A stretch of 64,000 nt of DNA from Zymobacter sp047495495 (GTDB taxonomy: Bacteria > Pseudomonadota > Gammaproteobacteria > Pseudomonadales > Halomonadaceae): the NCBI RefSeq assembly GCF_047495495.1, contig NZ_CP179930.1, positions 806,001 through 870,000 on the forward strand, read 5' to 3'. The translations under genes and the position numbers were made by a program. The notes below the pieces were generated by a model. The model saw only the letters and a list, made by a program, of their open reading frames with translations, made no database searches and had not been told where the DNA came from. This document shows, piece after piece, positions 47,221 through 56,597 of this stretch; the first letter of the stretch is position 1, and the number at the start of each line of letters is the position of its first letter.

Positions 47221-47735
47221 TGCAAAGAACACGCAATATTTTTCTGGTCGGCCCAATGGGCACAGGCAAGAGCACTGTAGGGCGGCTGTTGGCTGCCGAA
47301 CTGCAGCGTCCTTTCTATGATAGCGATCATGAGATCGAAGCACGCTGTGGTTGCCGAATCCCCTGGATCTTCGATGTCGAAGGTGAAGAAGGGTTCCGTC
47401 AGCGCGAAATAGAAGCGATTGCTTCCCTGACCGCGATGGACGGTATAGTGATGGCCACGGGGGGCGGGGCTATCCTGCGCCCGGAGAATCGCCAGTGCCT
47501 GCGCGAGCGCGGGCTGGTCATCTTCCTAAGAACCTCCGTCGAGCAGCAGATGCGACGCACCATGCGTGACCGCAATCGTCCGCTGTTGCAGTGCGATGAT
47601 CCCGAACAGCGCCTGCGCGCACTGTTCAAGGTCCGTGAGCCGATCTATCGTGAAGTGGCTCACTGGACCATCAGTACCGAACGACGCAGCCCTCGGGCCG
47701 TCGTTAATGAAATAAAGCGCCGATTACGCCAGTAA
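47220..47735 (+). CDS. aroK: Shikimate kinase
   Basis: P-loop kinase of the shikimate pathway, 171 residues. Walker A 'GPMGTGKSTVGR', shikimate-binding 'DSDHEIE' and 'ATGGGAIL', and LID 'RDRNRPLL'. The ATG overlaps the last base of the hofQ stop (TGATG), so it is coupled to the hof operon. aroB follows. Confidence 0.96.
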   Translation: MQRTRNIFLVGPMGTGKSTVGRLLAAELQRPFYDSDHEIEARCGCRIPWIFDVEGEEGFRQREIEAIASLTAMDGIVMATGGGAILRPENRQCLRERGLVIFLRTSVEQQMRRTMRDRNRPLLQCDDPEQRLRALFKVREPIYREVAHWTISTERRSPRAVVNEIKRRLRQ

Positions 47736-47798
47736 CCTGCATCATCCATGCCAGGAGGGGTGGCGATCATTTTCTGCGCATCATCAAAGGATAGAGTC

Positions 47799-48908
47799 AT
47801 GCAAACCCTGATGGTCGAATTGCCTGATCAACGCCAGTACCCGATTCACGTGGGCAGTGGCCTGCTGGATGACGGCGACACCTATGCCCGCTATATCGTG
47901 GGCAAACAGGTCATGATCGTGACCAACGATGTCGTGGCACCGCTTTATCTCGATAAAGTGCGGGCCCAGCTCGAAGCGCGCGGCTTCGGTGTCCACCATG
48001 TGATCCTGCCTGACGGCGAACAGCACAAGACCGTTGAAATGGTCGAGCGCGTCTGGCGTGCACTGCTGGAAATCAACAGCAACCGCCGCGTCACGATTAT
48101 CGCGTTGGGTGGTGGCGTCATCGGCGATATGACCGGGTTTGCCGCCGCCTGCTATCAGCGCGGCGTGGCCTTCATCCAGATGCCAACGACGTTGCTGTCG
48201 CAGGTCGATTCATCCGTTGGTGGCAAGACCGGCGTCAACCATCCGCTCGGCAAGAACATGATCGGTGCCTTCTGGCAGCCGCGCGCGGTCATCATCGACA
48301 TCGACACGCTGGCCACGCTGCCTGCGCGTGAACTGTCCTCCGGGCTGGCTGAGGTAGTCAAATACGGATTCATCCGTGACAGCATCTTCCTCGACTGGCT
48401 CGAGAACCATATGAGTGCACTGCGTGGTCTTGATCCCACCGCACTCCAGCACGCCATCCTGACCAGCTGCGCCATCAAGGCGGACGTCGTGGCCGAGGAT
48501 GAAACCGAGCAGGGCGTTCGTGCTCTGCTCAATCTTGGCCATACGTTCGGCCACGCCATCGAAAACCACCAAGGCTATGGTAATTGGCTGCACGGTGAAG
48601 GCGTAGCTGCAGGTACGGCCATGGCCGCTCATTTCTCTCAGGAACTGGGATATCTGACCGCTGCCGAAGTTTCCCGCGTGGAAACCGCTCTGATCTCTGC
48701 TGGCCTGCCGACCCATGCGCCACAAGGCATGAGCACCGAAAGCTTTATCTCGCTGATGCGCCGTGACAAGAAGACCCTCGATTCAGGCATCCGCCTCGTG
48801 CTGCTGAAGGCACTGGGTGAAGGCTGCATGGAAGAGGGCGTCGACGAAGCGCGCTTGCGTGCCTTCATCGAGGCCTATCCGCGAGATACGCTCACCATCA
48901 GCGCCTGA
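47799..48908 (+). CDS. aroB: 3-dehydroquinate synthase
   Basis: NAD- and Zn-dependent cyclisation of DAHP, second step of the shikimate pathway. 369 residues from the ATG at 47799 (AAAGGA upstream; the longer frame from 47748 is not family-like). 'LGGGVIGDMTGFAA', 'QVDSSVGGKTGVNHP', and zinc ligands Glu and His in 'AEDETEQG', 'LNLGHTFGHA' and 'HGEGVAAG'. The damX and dam genes that follow aroB in E. coli are absent. Confidence 0.97.
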   Translation: MQTLMVELPDQRQYPIHVGSGLLDDGDTYARYIVGKQVMIVTNDVVAPLYLDKVRAQLEARGFGVHHVILPDGEQHKTVEMVERVWRALLEINSNRRVTIIALGGGVIGDMTGFAAACYQRGVAFIQMPTTLLSQVDSSVGGKTGVNHPLGKNMIGAFWQPRAVIIDIDTLATLPARELSSGLAEVVKYGFIRDSIFLDWLENHMSALRGLDPTALQHAILTSCAIKADVVAEDETEQGVRALLNLGHTFGHAIENHQGYGNWLHGEGVAAGTAMAAHFSQELGYLTAAEVSRVETALISAGLPTHAPQGMSTESFISLMRRDKKTLDSGIRLVLLKALGEGCMEEGVDEARLRAFIEAYPRDTLTISA

Positions 48909-48921
48909 TACCTGTCGGTTT

Positions 48922-48942
48922 CCTCTACTGCTGCGGTAGAGG
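48922..48942 (+). terminator. Hairpin downstream of aroB
   Basis: CCTCTAC / GTAGAGG, a 7-base stem just after the aroB stop, without a U-tract. Confidence 0.35.
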
Positions 48943-49113
48943 GCCTTCCCTCAACGCTCGCTGTTCTTCGGCGGGCGCTGTGCACTCATCACCGGCGATC
49001 CCACTTGTCGCGGGTGATGTCGTGCGCTGGTGTAGAGCATAACGACAATGACGGATCTGCTCGCGTCTCGAAATGACGTGGCAGGAAAGTCCGCACAAGC
49101 AAGAGGCTCATAC

Positions 49114-52100
49114 ATGACGCAACGTCTTCATCGCTCGTCAGAGTTCAGAGACAACTGCGGTTTCGGCCTGATCGCCCATATGGAAGGCCAGGCCAGCCAT
49201 GAACTGCTCGACGCGGCCATAGATGCACTGGCCTGCATGACCCACCGTGGTGGTATCAACGCCGATGGCAAAACCGGAGACGGTTGCGGGCTGCTGATTC
49301 GCATGCCCGATGTCTTCATGCGCGCCATTGCTGAAGAATCGTTCGGTGTCACGCTGGGCGATCAGTATGCCGTTGGGACGATTTTCGTCGGCAACAGCGA
49401 TGCCCAGAGCCGTGCCGGCTGCGCGGCCATCGAGCGCAACCTTGGTCGCTACGGGCTGACCTTGATCGGTTGGCGTGACGTACCCGTAGACTCTTCCGTC
49501 TGTGGTCCGCTTGCCCTTGATGTCATGCCGCGTATCCGCCAGGTGTTCGTTGCGCCGGCAGAAGGTCGCGAGAGCGACATGCTGTTCATGGTCGATCTCT
49601 ACCGTGCGCGCCGTATGGCCGAACAGGAAATGGTGGCCGACGAGGACTTCTACGTTTGTTCGCTGTCGCCCAAGGTCGTGTCCTACAAAGGCCTCGTGAT
49701 GCCGAAGGACCTGCCTGCGTTCTATGCCGATTTGAGCGATTCGCGTGTCGAGACTTCCATCTGTGTATTCCACCAGCGCTTCTCGACCAACACCGCACCG
49801 CGCTGGCCGCTGGCTCAGCCGTTCCGTTTTCTCGCCCACAATGGTGAGATCAACACCATTTCGGCCAACCGCAACTGGGCCAACGCACGCCGCGACAACC
49901 TTGTCAGCGAGTTGCTGCCAGACCTGAACGAGCTGGACGAACTGGTATCCACCAACGGTTCCGACTCCATGAGCATGGACAACATGCTTGAGGTGTTGGT
50001 GACCGGGGGCATGGAACTGTACCGTGCGATCCGCCTGATGGTGCCGCCTGCATGGCAGAACGCCGAAACGATGGACGTTGAGCTGCGCGCCTTCTTTGAA
50101 TACAACTCCATGCATATGGAAGCGTGGGATGGTCCGGCGGGTCTGGTCATCACCGATGGTCGTCACGCGGTCTGTACGCTTGACCGCAATGGCCTGCGTC
50201 CGGCGCGCTGGGTAATTACCGACAACGGTTTTATCACGCTGGCATCTGAAGTAGGGGTCTACGACTGTAGCCCCGAGCGTGTCATTGCCAAAGGGCGCGT
50301 TGGACCGGGCCAGATTCTGGCGATCGACACTCAGACGGGTGAACTGCTGCAGACCGACGACGTCGACGATCGCCTGAAGTCCGCTCATCCGTACCGTGAA
50401 TGGCTGCGAGAGAGTGCACGCTACCTGGAATCGACGCTGACCGAAGAGAGCCTCTTCGAGCCGATGAACGCCGATGATCTGGTGCGCTACCAGAAGATGT
50501 TCCTCGTCACAGCCGAAGAGCGCGATCAGGTACTGCGGCCGCTGGCGGAAACGGGGCTCGAAGCCGTTGGCTCTATGGGGGACGACACGCCGATGGCAGT
50601 GCTGTCTCGCCAGCCGCGTCTGCTGACCGATTATTTCCGTCAGAAGTTTGCACAGGTCACCAACCCGCCGATCGACCCATTGCGCGAAGCGATCGTGATG
50701 TCGCTGGAAACCTGCCTAGGGGCCGAGCGTAACCTGTTCGATGCCACCGAGCGTCACGCTCATCGCCTGATTCTGACATCGCCGATCCTCACACGTCAGA
50801 AGTTCGAAGCACTGACGACGCAGCAGGACAAAGCGTTCCGTTCCCGCACCATTTCTCTCTATTACGATGAAGGCATTGGCCTGAAGGCCGCCATCGACCA
50901 GTTGTGCGAGCAGGCGGCTGATGCTGCCCGTAGCGGCGACGTTATCGTGGTGCTGTCCGATGCGCACATGGAAGAAGGCAAGCTGCCGATCCATCCGGCA
51001 CTGGCCACCGGTGCTGTACATAGCCGCTTGGGTCGCCAAGGGCTGCGTACGCGCATCAACCTGATCGTCGAAACGGCCTATGCGCGTGACTCTCACCATA
51101 TGGCGGTGTTGTTTGGGTCTGGGGCGACGGCGGTTTACCCGTATCTGTCGTACCAGATTCTGACGCGCATGCAACAGGAAGGCGAAATCATCGGCGACCC
51201 AGCGGACTGCCGTGATAACTATCGCCGTGGGCTGCAGAAAGGCCTGCTGAAGATCCTCTCGAAGATGGGGATCTCGCACATTGCTTCTTACCGTGGCTCG
51301 ATGCTGTTCGAAGCCGTGGGACTGGCAAGCGAAATTATCGACGACTGCTTCCCTGGCATGGCTTCTCGCATCGAGGGCGCCGGTTTTGCCGAGCTTCAGA
51401 TGCAGCAGGCACTGCTGGCCGGCGAAGCGTGGTCATCACGCAAGGCGCTGCGTCGCGGTGGGCTGCTCAAATACGTGCATGGCACGGAATACCATGCCTT
51501 CAACCCTGATGTGGTCAAGACCCTGCAGGCCGCTGTGCAGCATGGCGACTATGAGCAGTGGAAGGAATTCGCACGTTTGGTCAACGACCGCCAGGTTATG
51601 ACGATCCGCGATCTGTTCCGTCTCAAGCCCGGCCAGCGCCCGATCTCGCTTGATGAAGTCGAGTCGGTGGAATCGCTGCTGCCTCGCTTTGACAGCGCGG
51701 GCATGTCGTTGGGGGCATTGTCGCCTGAGGCGCATGAAGCGCTGGCGCAGGCCATGAACGAAATGGGTGGCCGTTCCAACTCTGGTGAAGGTGGTGAAGA
51801 CCCCGTTCGCTATGGCACCGTCAAACGCTCCAAAATCAAGCAGATCGCTTCCGGGCGATTTGGTGTGACGCCAGCCTATCTGGCCAGCGCCGACGTTCTG
51901 CAGATCAAGGTGGCGCAAGGGGCCAAGCCGGGCGAAGGCGGGCAGCTGCCGGGCAGCAAGGTCAACGGCCTTATCGCACGGCTGCGCTATGCCGTGCCGG
52001 GCGTGACGCTGATCTCGCCGCCGCCGCACCACGATATCTATTCCATTGAAGATTTGGCGCAGCTGATCTTCGACCTCAAACAGGTCAATCCGCGTGCGCA

Positions 52101-53565
52101 GGTGTCGGTCAAGCTAGTATCCGAGCCGGGCATTGGGACGATCGCATCGGGTGTTGCTAAAGCCTATGCGGACCTGATCACTATTTCCGGTTACGACGGC
52201 GGTACGGCCGCCAGTCCGATCACTTCCATTCGTCACGCGGGTTCGCCGTGGGAGCTGGGGCTGCCGGAAGTGCATCAGGCGTTGCGCACCAACGGCCTGC
52301 GCCACAAGATCCGTCTCCAGACGGATGGCGGTCTGAAGACCGGGCTAGACGTGGTCAAAGCCGCGATCTTCGGGGCAGAAAGCTTCGGTTTCGGTACTGC
52401 ACCGATGGTGGCGCTGGGGTGTAAATACCTGAAGATCTGTCACCTCAACAACTGTGCGACGGGGGTAGCGACGCAGCATGAGCAGCTGCGCCACGAGCAC
52501 TTCCGTGGCACCGTCAACATGGTCAAGCACTACTTCCACTTCATTGCGGAAGAAGTACGCGAAATCATGGCGATGCTGGGCATTCGTCGCTTGACCGACC
52601 TGATCGGTCGTACCGATCTGCTGGAACGCATCGAAGGCGATACACCGCAGCAGAAGCGTCTTGATCTGACTCCGCTGCTGCTTAACGATGAAATCGATCC
52701 GCATGCTCCGCAGTTCTGCACCTTGACGCGCAATGCACCGCACGACAAGGGGCTGAAGAACCGCGAGATGTACGAAACGATGGCCAGTGCCATTGCCCGT
52801 CGTACAGGCGGCGAGTTCTCGTTCACCGTCACCAACTGCGACCGCTCCGTCGGGGCGCGTGTGTCCGGTGAAATCGCACGTCGCTATGGCGAAGAAGGTA
52901 TGGACGAAGCACCGCTTGACGTGCATCTGCGCGGTGTCGTCGGCCAGAGCTTCGGGGTATGGAACGCTCGCGGGCTGAACATGTACCTCGAAGGCGATGC
53001 CAACGACTATGTCGGTAAAGGTATGAACGGCGGCAAGCTGGTCATCACTCCGCCAGAAGGTAGCCGCTTCGAAAGCCGTGAGACAGCGATCATGGGCAAC
53101 ACCTGCCTTTACGGCGCGACCGGCGGCAAGCTGTTCGCCGCAGGAACGGCTGGCGAACGTTTCGGGGTACGTAACTCCGGTACGCATGCCGTGGTCGAAG
53201 GCGTAGGCAACCACGGCTGCGAGTACATGACTGGCGGTATGGTCTGCGTACTGGGGCCGACGGGCGTCAACTTTGGGGCGGGCATGACCGGTGGTTTTGC
53301 CTATGTGCTGGATGAAGACCGCGGCTTCGTGGATCGTTATAACCATGAGCTGGTCGAAATCTGCCGCCTCAGCGGTGAAACGATGGATGCCTATCGTCGT
53401 CACCTGCGTGAAGTGATCGAAGAGCATGTGGCCGAGACGCACTCGGCATGGGGCCAGTGGATACTGGATGACTTCAACGCGTATCTGCGCCATTTCTGGC
53501 TGGTCAAACCGAAGGCCGCCAGCCTGCACGATCTGCTGAAGCAGCCGAGTCGCGGCGCTCAGTAA
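49114..53565 (+). CDS. gltB: Glutamate synthase large subunit
   Basis: NADPH-GOGAT alpha chain, 1483 residues from the ATG at 49114 (AGAGG upstream); a start at 49048 is less likely. The pro-peptide ends before Cys15 of 'NCGFGLIAHMEG', the N-terminal nucleophile of the glutaminase domain. FMN-binding synthase domain with the 3Fe-4S Cys cluster ('CKYLKICHLNNCATG') follows, then the C-terminal beta-helix GXGXG domain. It forms an operon with gltD. Confidence 0.97.
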   Translation: MTQRLHRSSEFRDNCGFGLIAHMEGQASHELLDAAIDALACMTHRGGINADGKTGDGCGLLIRMPDVFMRAIAEESFGVTLGDQYAVGTIFVGNSDAQSRAGCAAIERNLGRYGLTLIGWRDVPVDSSVCGPLALDVMPRIRQVFVAPAEGRESDMLFMVDLYRARRMAEQEMVADEDFYVCSLSPKVVSYKGLVMPKDLPAFYADLSDSRVETSICVFHQRFSTNTAPRWPLAQPFRFLAHNGEINTISANRNWANARRDNLVSELLPDLNELDELVSTNGSDSMSMDNMLEVLVTGGMELYRAIRLMVPPAWQNAETMDVELRAFFEYNSMHMEAWDGPAGLVITDGRHAVCTLDRNGLRPARWVITDNGFITLASEVGVYDCSPERVIAKGRVGPGQILAIDTQTGELLQTDDVDDRLKSAHPYREWLRESARYLESTLTEESLFEPMNADDLVRYQKMFLVTAEERDQVLRPLAETGLEAVGSMGDDTPMAVLSRQPRLLTDYFRQKFAQVTNPPIDPLREAIVMSLETCLGAERNLFDATERHAHRLILTSPILTRQKFEALTTQQDKAFRSRTISLYYDEGIGLKAAIDQLCEQAADAARSGDVIVVLSDAHMEEGKLPIHPALATGAVHSRLGRQGLRTRINLIVETAYARDSHHMAVLFGSGATAVYPYLSYQILTRMQQEGEIIGDPADCRDNYRRGLQKGLLKILSKMGISHIASYRGSMLFEAVGLASEIIDDCFPGMASRIEGAGFAELQMQQALLAGEAWSSRKALRRGGLLKYVHGTEYHAFNPDVVKTLQAAVQHGDYEQWKEFARLVNDRQVMTIRDLFRLKPGQRPISLDEVESVESLLPRFDSAGMSLGALSPEAHEALAQAMNEMGGRSNSGEGGEDPVRYGTVKRSKIKQIASGRFGVTPAYLASADVLQIKVAQGAKPGEGGQLPGSKVNGLIARLRYAVPGVTLISPPPHHDIYSIEDLAQLIFDLKQVNPRAQVSVKLVSEPGIGTIASGVAKAYADLITISGYDGGTAASPITSIRHAGSPWELGLPEVHQALRTNGLRHKIRLQTDGGLKTGLDVVKAAIFGAESFGFGTAPMVALGCKYLKICHLNNCATGVATQHEQLRHEHFRGTVNMVKHYFHFIAEEVREIMAMLGIRRLTDLIGRTDLLERIEGDTPQQKRLDLTPLLLNDEIDPHAPQFCTLTRNAPHDKGLKNREMYETMASAIARRTGGEFSFTVTNCDRSVGARVSGEIARRYGEEGMDEAPLDVHLRGVVGQSFGVWNARGLNMYLEGDANDYVGKGMNGGKLVITPPEGSRFESRETAIMGNTCLYGATGGKLFAAGTAGERFGVRNSGTHAVVEGVGNHGCEYMTGGMVCVLGPTGVNFGAGMTGGFAYVLDEDRGFVDRYNHELVEICRLSGETMDAYRRHLREVIEEHVAETHSAWGQWILDDFNAYLRHFWLVKPKAASLHDLLKQPSRGAQ

Positions 53566-53661
53566 CGGCAGCTTCGGCACTGTGGTGTCGGAGAGCACAA
53601 TGGCAGGCAGTGCCCGTGGGCGCTGCCTCTCGACGGATGCAGAATCGAAAGAGGTTTTCTC

Positions 53662-55095
53662 ATGACCGAACGTCTTGCCAATAATTTTCAGTTCATCGAT
53701 GTAGGTCGGCACGATCCCGAGAAGAAAGATGCCCGCCTACGCGCTCGCGACTTCAACGAGATCTACGCGTCCTTCCGTCCGCAGGATGCGTCCAGTCAGG
53801 CGCACCGTTGCCTGGGCTGCGGTAACCCGTACTGCGAGTGGAAGTGCCCGGTCCACAACTACATTCCCGACTGGCTACGCTTGGTCAGCGAAGGCAACAT
53901 CCTCAAGGCCGCGGAGCTGTCTCACCAGACCAACTCGCTGCCGGAAGTCTGTGGTCGTGTGTGTCCGCAGGATCGCCTGTGCGAAGGGGCCTGCACGCTG
54001 AACGATGGTTTTGGAGCCGTCACCATCGGGTCGGTAGAGAAGTACATTACCGAAACCGCTTTTGCGTTGGGCTGGCGCCCCGACATGAGCAACGTGCGCT
54101 GGACGAGCCGCCGCGTTGCCATCGTCGGTGCCGGTCCTGCCGGGCTAGCCTGTGCGGACGTGCTGGTACGCAACGGTGTACGTCCGGTCGTCTACGACCG
54201 TCATCCGGAAATCGGCGGGCTGCTGACCTTCGGGATTCCCGAATTTAAGCTCGAAAAGACCGTGATGACGCGTCGCCGTGCGATCTTTGAAGACATGGGC
54301 GTTCACTTCCACCTCAACAGTGAAGTGGGACGTGATGTCAGCTTTACCGATCTGATCGAAGGCTACGATGCGGTCTTCATCGGTACTGGTACCTACAAGT
54401 CTATGACCGGTGGGCTGCCGGGCGAAGAGCTGCCGGGTGTGCACAAGGCGCTCGACTTCCTGATCAGCAACGTCAAGCACCGCCTGGGGTTGGGAACGGA
54501 CGTCGAGTACCTGTCGATGCGCGACAAACGCGTCGTGGTGCTGGGCGGCGGTGATACCGCGATGGACTGCACGCGTACGGCGATTCGTCAGGGCGCGGCT
54601 TCTGTGACCTGTGCCTATCGTCGTGATGAAGCGAACATGCCGGGTTCACGCCGCGAAGTGAAGAATGCGCGTGAAGAAGGCGTCGAGTTCAGCTTCAACC
54701 GCCAACCGATCGCGATCGAAGCGGGAGCTGACGGTCAGGTGACGGGGGTCAGGGTTGTCCAGACGCGTCTGGGATCACCGGATGCCGAAGGGCGTCGCGT
54801 CGCAGAAGTCATCCCTGGCTCTGAAATGGTCATGCCAGCTGATGTTGTCATCATCGCCTTTGGCTTCCAGCCGCACGATACACCGTGGTTGGCCGAGCAC
54901 GGCATTGATGTGGACAGCCGTGGCCGCGTGGTGGCATCGGTGCAGGAAAATGTTGGTGGTCAGTTGGCGTATCAGACCACCAACGACAAGGTGTTTGCTG
55001 GCGGCGATATGGTCCGTGGTTCCGATCTGGTGGTGACCGCCGTGCATGAAGGACGCGTAGCGGCCAGCAGCATTCTGGACTACCTGAAGGTGTAA
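53662..55095 (+). CDS. gltD: Glutamate synthase small subunit
   Basis: NADPH-GOGAT beta chain, 477 residues. N-terminal Cys motifs ('CLGCGNPYCEWKCP', 'CGRVCPQDRLCEGAC') hold the two 4Fe-4S clusters; FAD fold 'VAIVGAGPAGLACAD' and NADPH fold 'VVVLGGGDTAMDC' follow. It passes electrons from NADPH to GltB. A good terminator lies about 100 bases downstream. Confidence 0.97.
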   Translation: MTERLANNFQFIDVGRHDPEKKDARLRARDFNEIYASFRPQDASSQAHRCLGCGNPYCEWKCPVHNYIPDWLRLVSEGNILKAAELSHQTNSLPEVCGRVCPQDRLCEGACTLNDGFGAVTIGSVEKYITETAFALGWRPDMSNVRWTSRRVAIVGAGPAGLACADVLVRNGVRPVVYDRHPEIGGLLTFGIPEFKLEKTVMTRRRAIFEDMGVHFHLNSEVGRDVSFTDLIEGYDAVFIGTGTYKSMTGGLPGEELPGVHKALDFLISNVKHRLGLGTDVEYLSMRDKRVVVLGGGDTAMDCTRTAIRQGAASVTCAYRRDEANMPGSRREVKNAREEGVEFSFNRQPIAIEAGADGQVTGVRVVQTRLGSPDAEGRRVAEVIPGSEMVMPADVVIIAFGFQPHDTPWLAEHGIDVDSRGRVVASVQENVGGQLAYQTTNDKVFAGGDMVRGSDLVVTAVHEGRVAASSILDYLKV

Positions 55096-55193
55096 TTCAC
55101 GGCATGCATCTCGCCCCGTATCACCGGTGAGGTCGCGTGCCGTTCACCCGCATCAACAGGTTCTGACTGGCGGGTGAGCGATGTTTTAAACAG

Positions 55194-55222
55194 AAAGGCA
55201 GACTCATGGAGTCTGCCTTTTT
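55194..55222 (+). terminator. Terminator after gltD (also facing ipt)
   Basis: AAAGGCAGACT-CATGG-AGTCTGCCTTT with TTTTT at the end. It can act for gltD and, read on the other strand, for the ipt-like cassette. A near copy lies at 56827-56857. Confidence 0.85.
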
Positions 55223-55308
55223 GCGTTTGGCTCTGGGGGCCATATGGAATGGACTATCGCTGTGGGGAAGGCGGTTGCGAGTGAACAGGTGATGGTTAGT
55301 TTTATCGT

Positions 55309-56031
55309 TCAGCTTTCGCTGATAATGAAATGTTTCCAGTGCTGGGGAGCCTGCTGGAATACGTTCTGTTGGCCTTGAGCATGCTTGAAGTATGACTCGA
55401 CCACCAGCGGAATCAGCTGTTCCACTTCATTGCTTTCTATTTCGTGGATGTGGGAAAAGTCATGCCCATGACCATAGGTTTGAATGATTTCCCTATAGCC
55501 ATCTATATCGGCCAGTACTTCTACATTGCCGGTATGCACAAAGAACGAAGCGATTTCTTCCAGTAGACTTCTTCTACTATCAATGGGGAAGAACATCTGT
55601 CGCACACGCTTTTCGATACGCTGCCTGAAAAGTTCGTCTCGCGGGGGCTTGAATAGCTTGATTCCCCAGTAATACCTTTCCCAGAAGGGGTCTTCTATGA
55701 GGGCTTGTATCAAGGATTGAGACCCTCCTTCCATAATAATTGTGCTGCGATCCTTCAGTAGCGATGTCGCGAGATCCTTGGCTCTTTCATTGGCGTGTTG
55801 CGCATCAATGATGCCATGTGAGAGGGCATCTGTCGTATCGGTTAGATAATAGCGTTGCGTATGCTTCAGTTCTTCCTGAGAAGGGGCTCCGCTACCCATT
55901 TCTATTTCTCGGTAGCCTTGGAATCTATCCAGTGCGATTACAGGGGCATCTTTATCAATGGCGAGCTTGACGGATAAGTCCGTTTTGCCAACCGATGTTG
56001 GGCCCCATATCAGCAAGATGGTTTTTTTCAT
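55309..56031 (-). CDS. ipt: Adenylate isopentenyltransferase (Ipt/Tzs-like)
   Basis: Predicted transfer of a dimethylallyl group to N6 of AMP, the committed step to cytokinins. 240 residues, the length of Agrobacterium Ipt/Tzs and much shorter than MiaA. P-loop 'GPTSVGKT' (10-17), catalytic Asp35 in 'IALDRFQ' (Asp33 in Tzs), 'GSGAPSQEEL', 'GIIDAQHANERA', 'IIMEGGSQSLI', 'RVRQMFFP' and 'DIDGYREII' follow in Ipt order. These differ from MiaA, which has other motifs and a tRNA-binding part. The start overlaps the upstream gene (ATGA). The region is AT-rich, unlike the neighbours. I am fairly sure of the family; product and role are inferred. Confidence 0.85.
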   Translation of the reverse strand: MKKTILLIWGPTSVGKTDLSVKLAIDKDAPVIALDRFQGYREIEMGSGAPSQEELKHTQRYYLTDTTDALSHGIIDAQHANERAKDLATSLLKDRSTIIMEGGSQSLIQALIEDPFWERYYWGIKLFKPPRDELFRQRIEKRVRQMFFPIDSRRSLLEEIASFFVHTGNVEVLADIDGYREIIQTYGHGHDFSHIHEIESNEVEQLIPLVVESYFKHAQGQQNVFQQAPQHWKHFIISES

Positions 56032-56597
56032 GAGCGATGCATATCCTCAAAGAAGTGTTCTGTTACACGAAATGCCTTTCTCAATACGCCTTTTCCCCAT
56101 TTCCCAAAAACAGTAATAATGCTAAGTCTATTATTACATTCTATTGATATAAATCCGTTGTTGAGATATATGCATTTTTTATTCGAATTATTGATGCGAT
56201 TAAGCGTGAATATTTCGATGGTCTTGAGTTCAGCTTCCGATATAATGCAATCACTAGGGTGGATATTGTCGGTGATTTCTACTCTCTTTATATGGTCGTT
56301 GAACGTAAATATTACGGTCTTATTGCCGTATACGAAAGAATGGCGGTGTCTGGTGTCATGTTCAATCAGCCCAATAAACGCGCTTATATCCCAGTCCAGA
56401 AAGTCGAATATATCCTGCTGTATGATTTCCTTGATACAGATAAGTTCTATCAAGTTGGGATGGGAGGGAGGCCATTGGCCGGGGCTAGTATCATCCAACG
56501 TTATGATCTCTCCTCGCTGTAAGGGATTTTCTGGAGTATGTGATACTTTGCTCTCTATTGGTAACTGTACGTTCGGGTAATCCTTAAAAAATGTCAT
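56028..56597 (-). CDS. Unrecognised protein coupled to ipt
   Basis: 189 residues from the ATG at 56597 (a TTG at 56633 would add 12). No family is recognised. It is soluble-looking, rich in Ile/Asn, with mixed alpha/beta pattern: 'NPLQRGEIITLDD', then 'FTFNDHIKRVEITDNIHPSD', then 'KCIYLNNGFISIECNNRLSIITVFGKWGKG'. No signal peptide or membrane helix. Its stop overlaps the ipt-like start by four bases, so the two are translated together and probably act together. Base composition is strongly AT-rich (16 G/C in the 60 bases 56101-56160), a sign of transfer. Confidence 0.7.
   Translation of the reverse strand: MTFFKDYPNVQLPIESKVSHTPENPLQRGEIITLDDTSPGQWPPSHPNLIELICIKEIIQQDIFDFLDWDISAFIGLIEHDTRHRHSFVYGNKTVIFTFNDHIKRVEITDNIHPSDCIISEAELKTIEIFTLNRINNSNKKCIYLNNGFISIECNNRLSIITVFGKWGKGVLRKAFRVTEHFFEDMHRS

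Noticed and set aside
55309..56031. tRNA dimethylallyltransferase MiaA as the identity of the Ipt-like protein
   Set aside because: It is about 70 residues too short and lacks the MiaA SAD/YRGMDIGTAKP region and tRNA-binding insert; it follows the Ipt/Tzs motif series instead.
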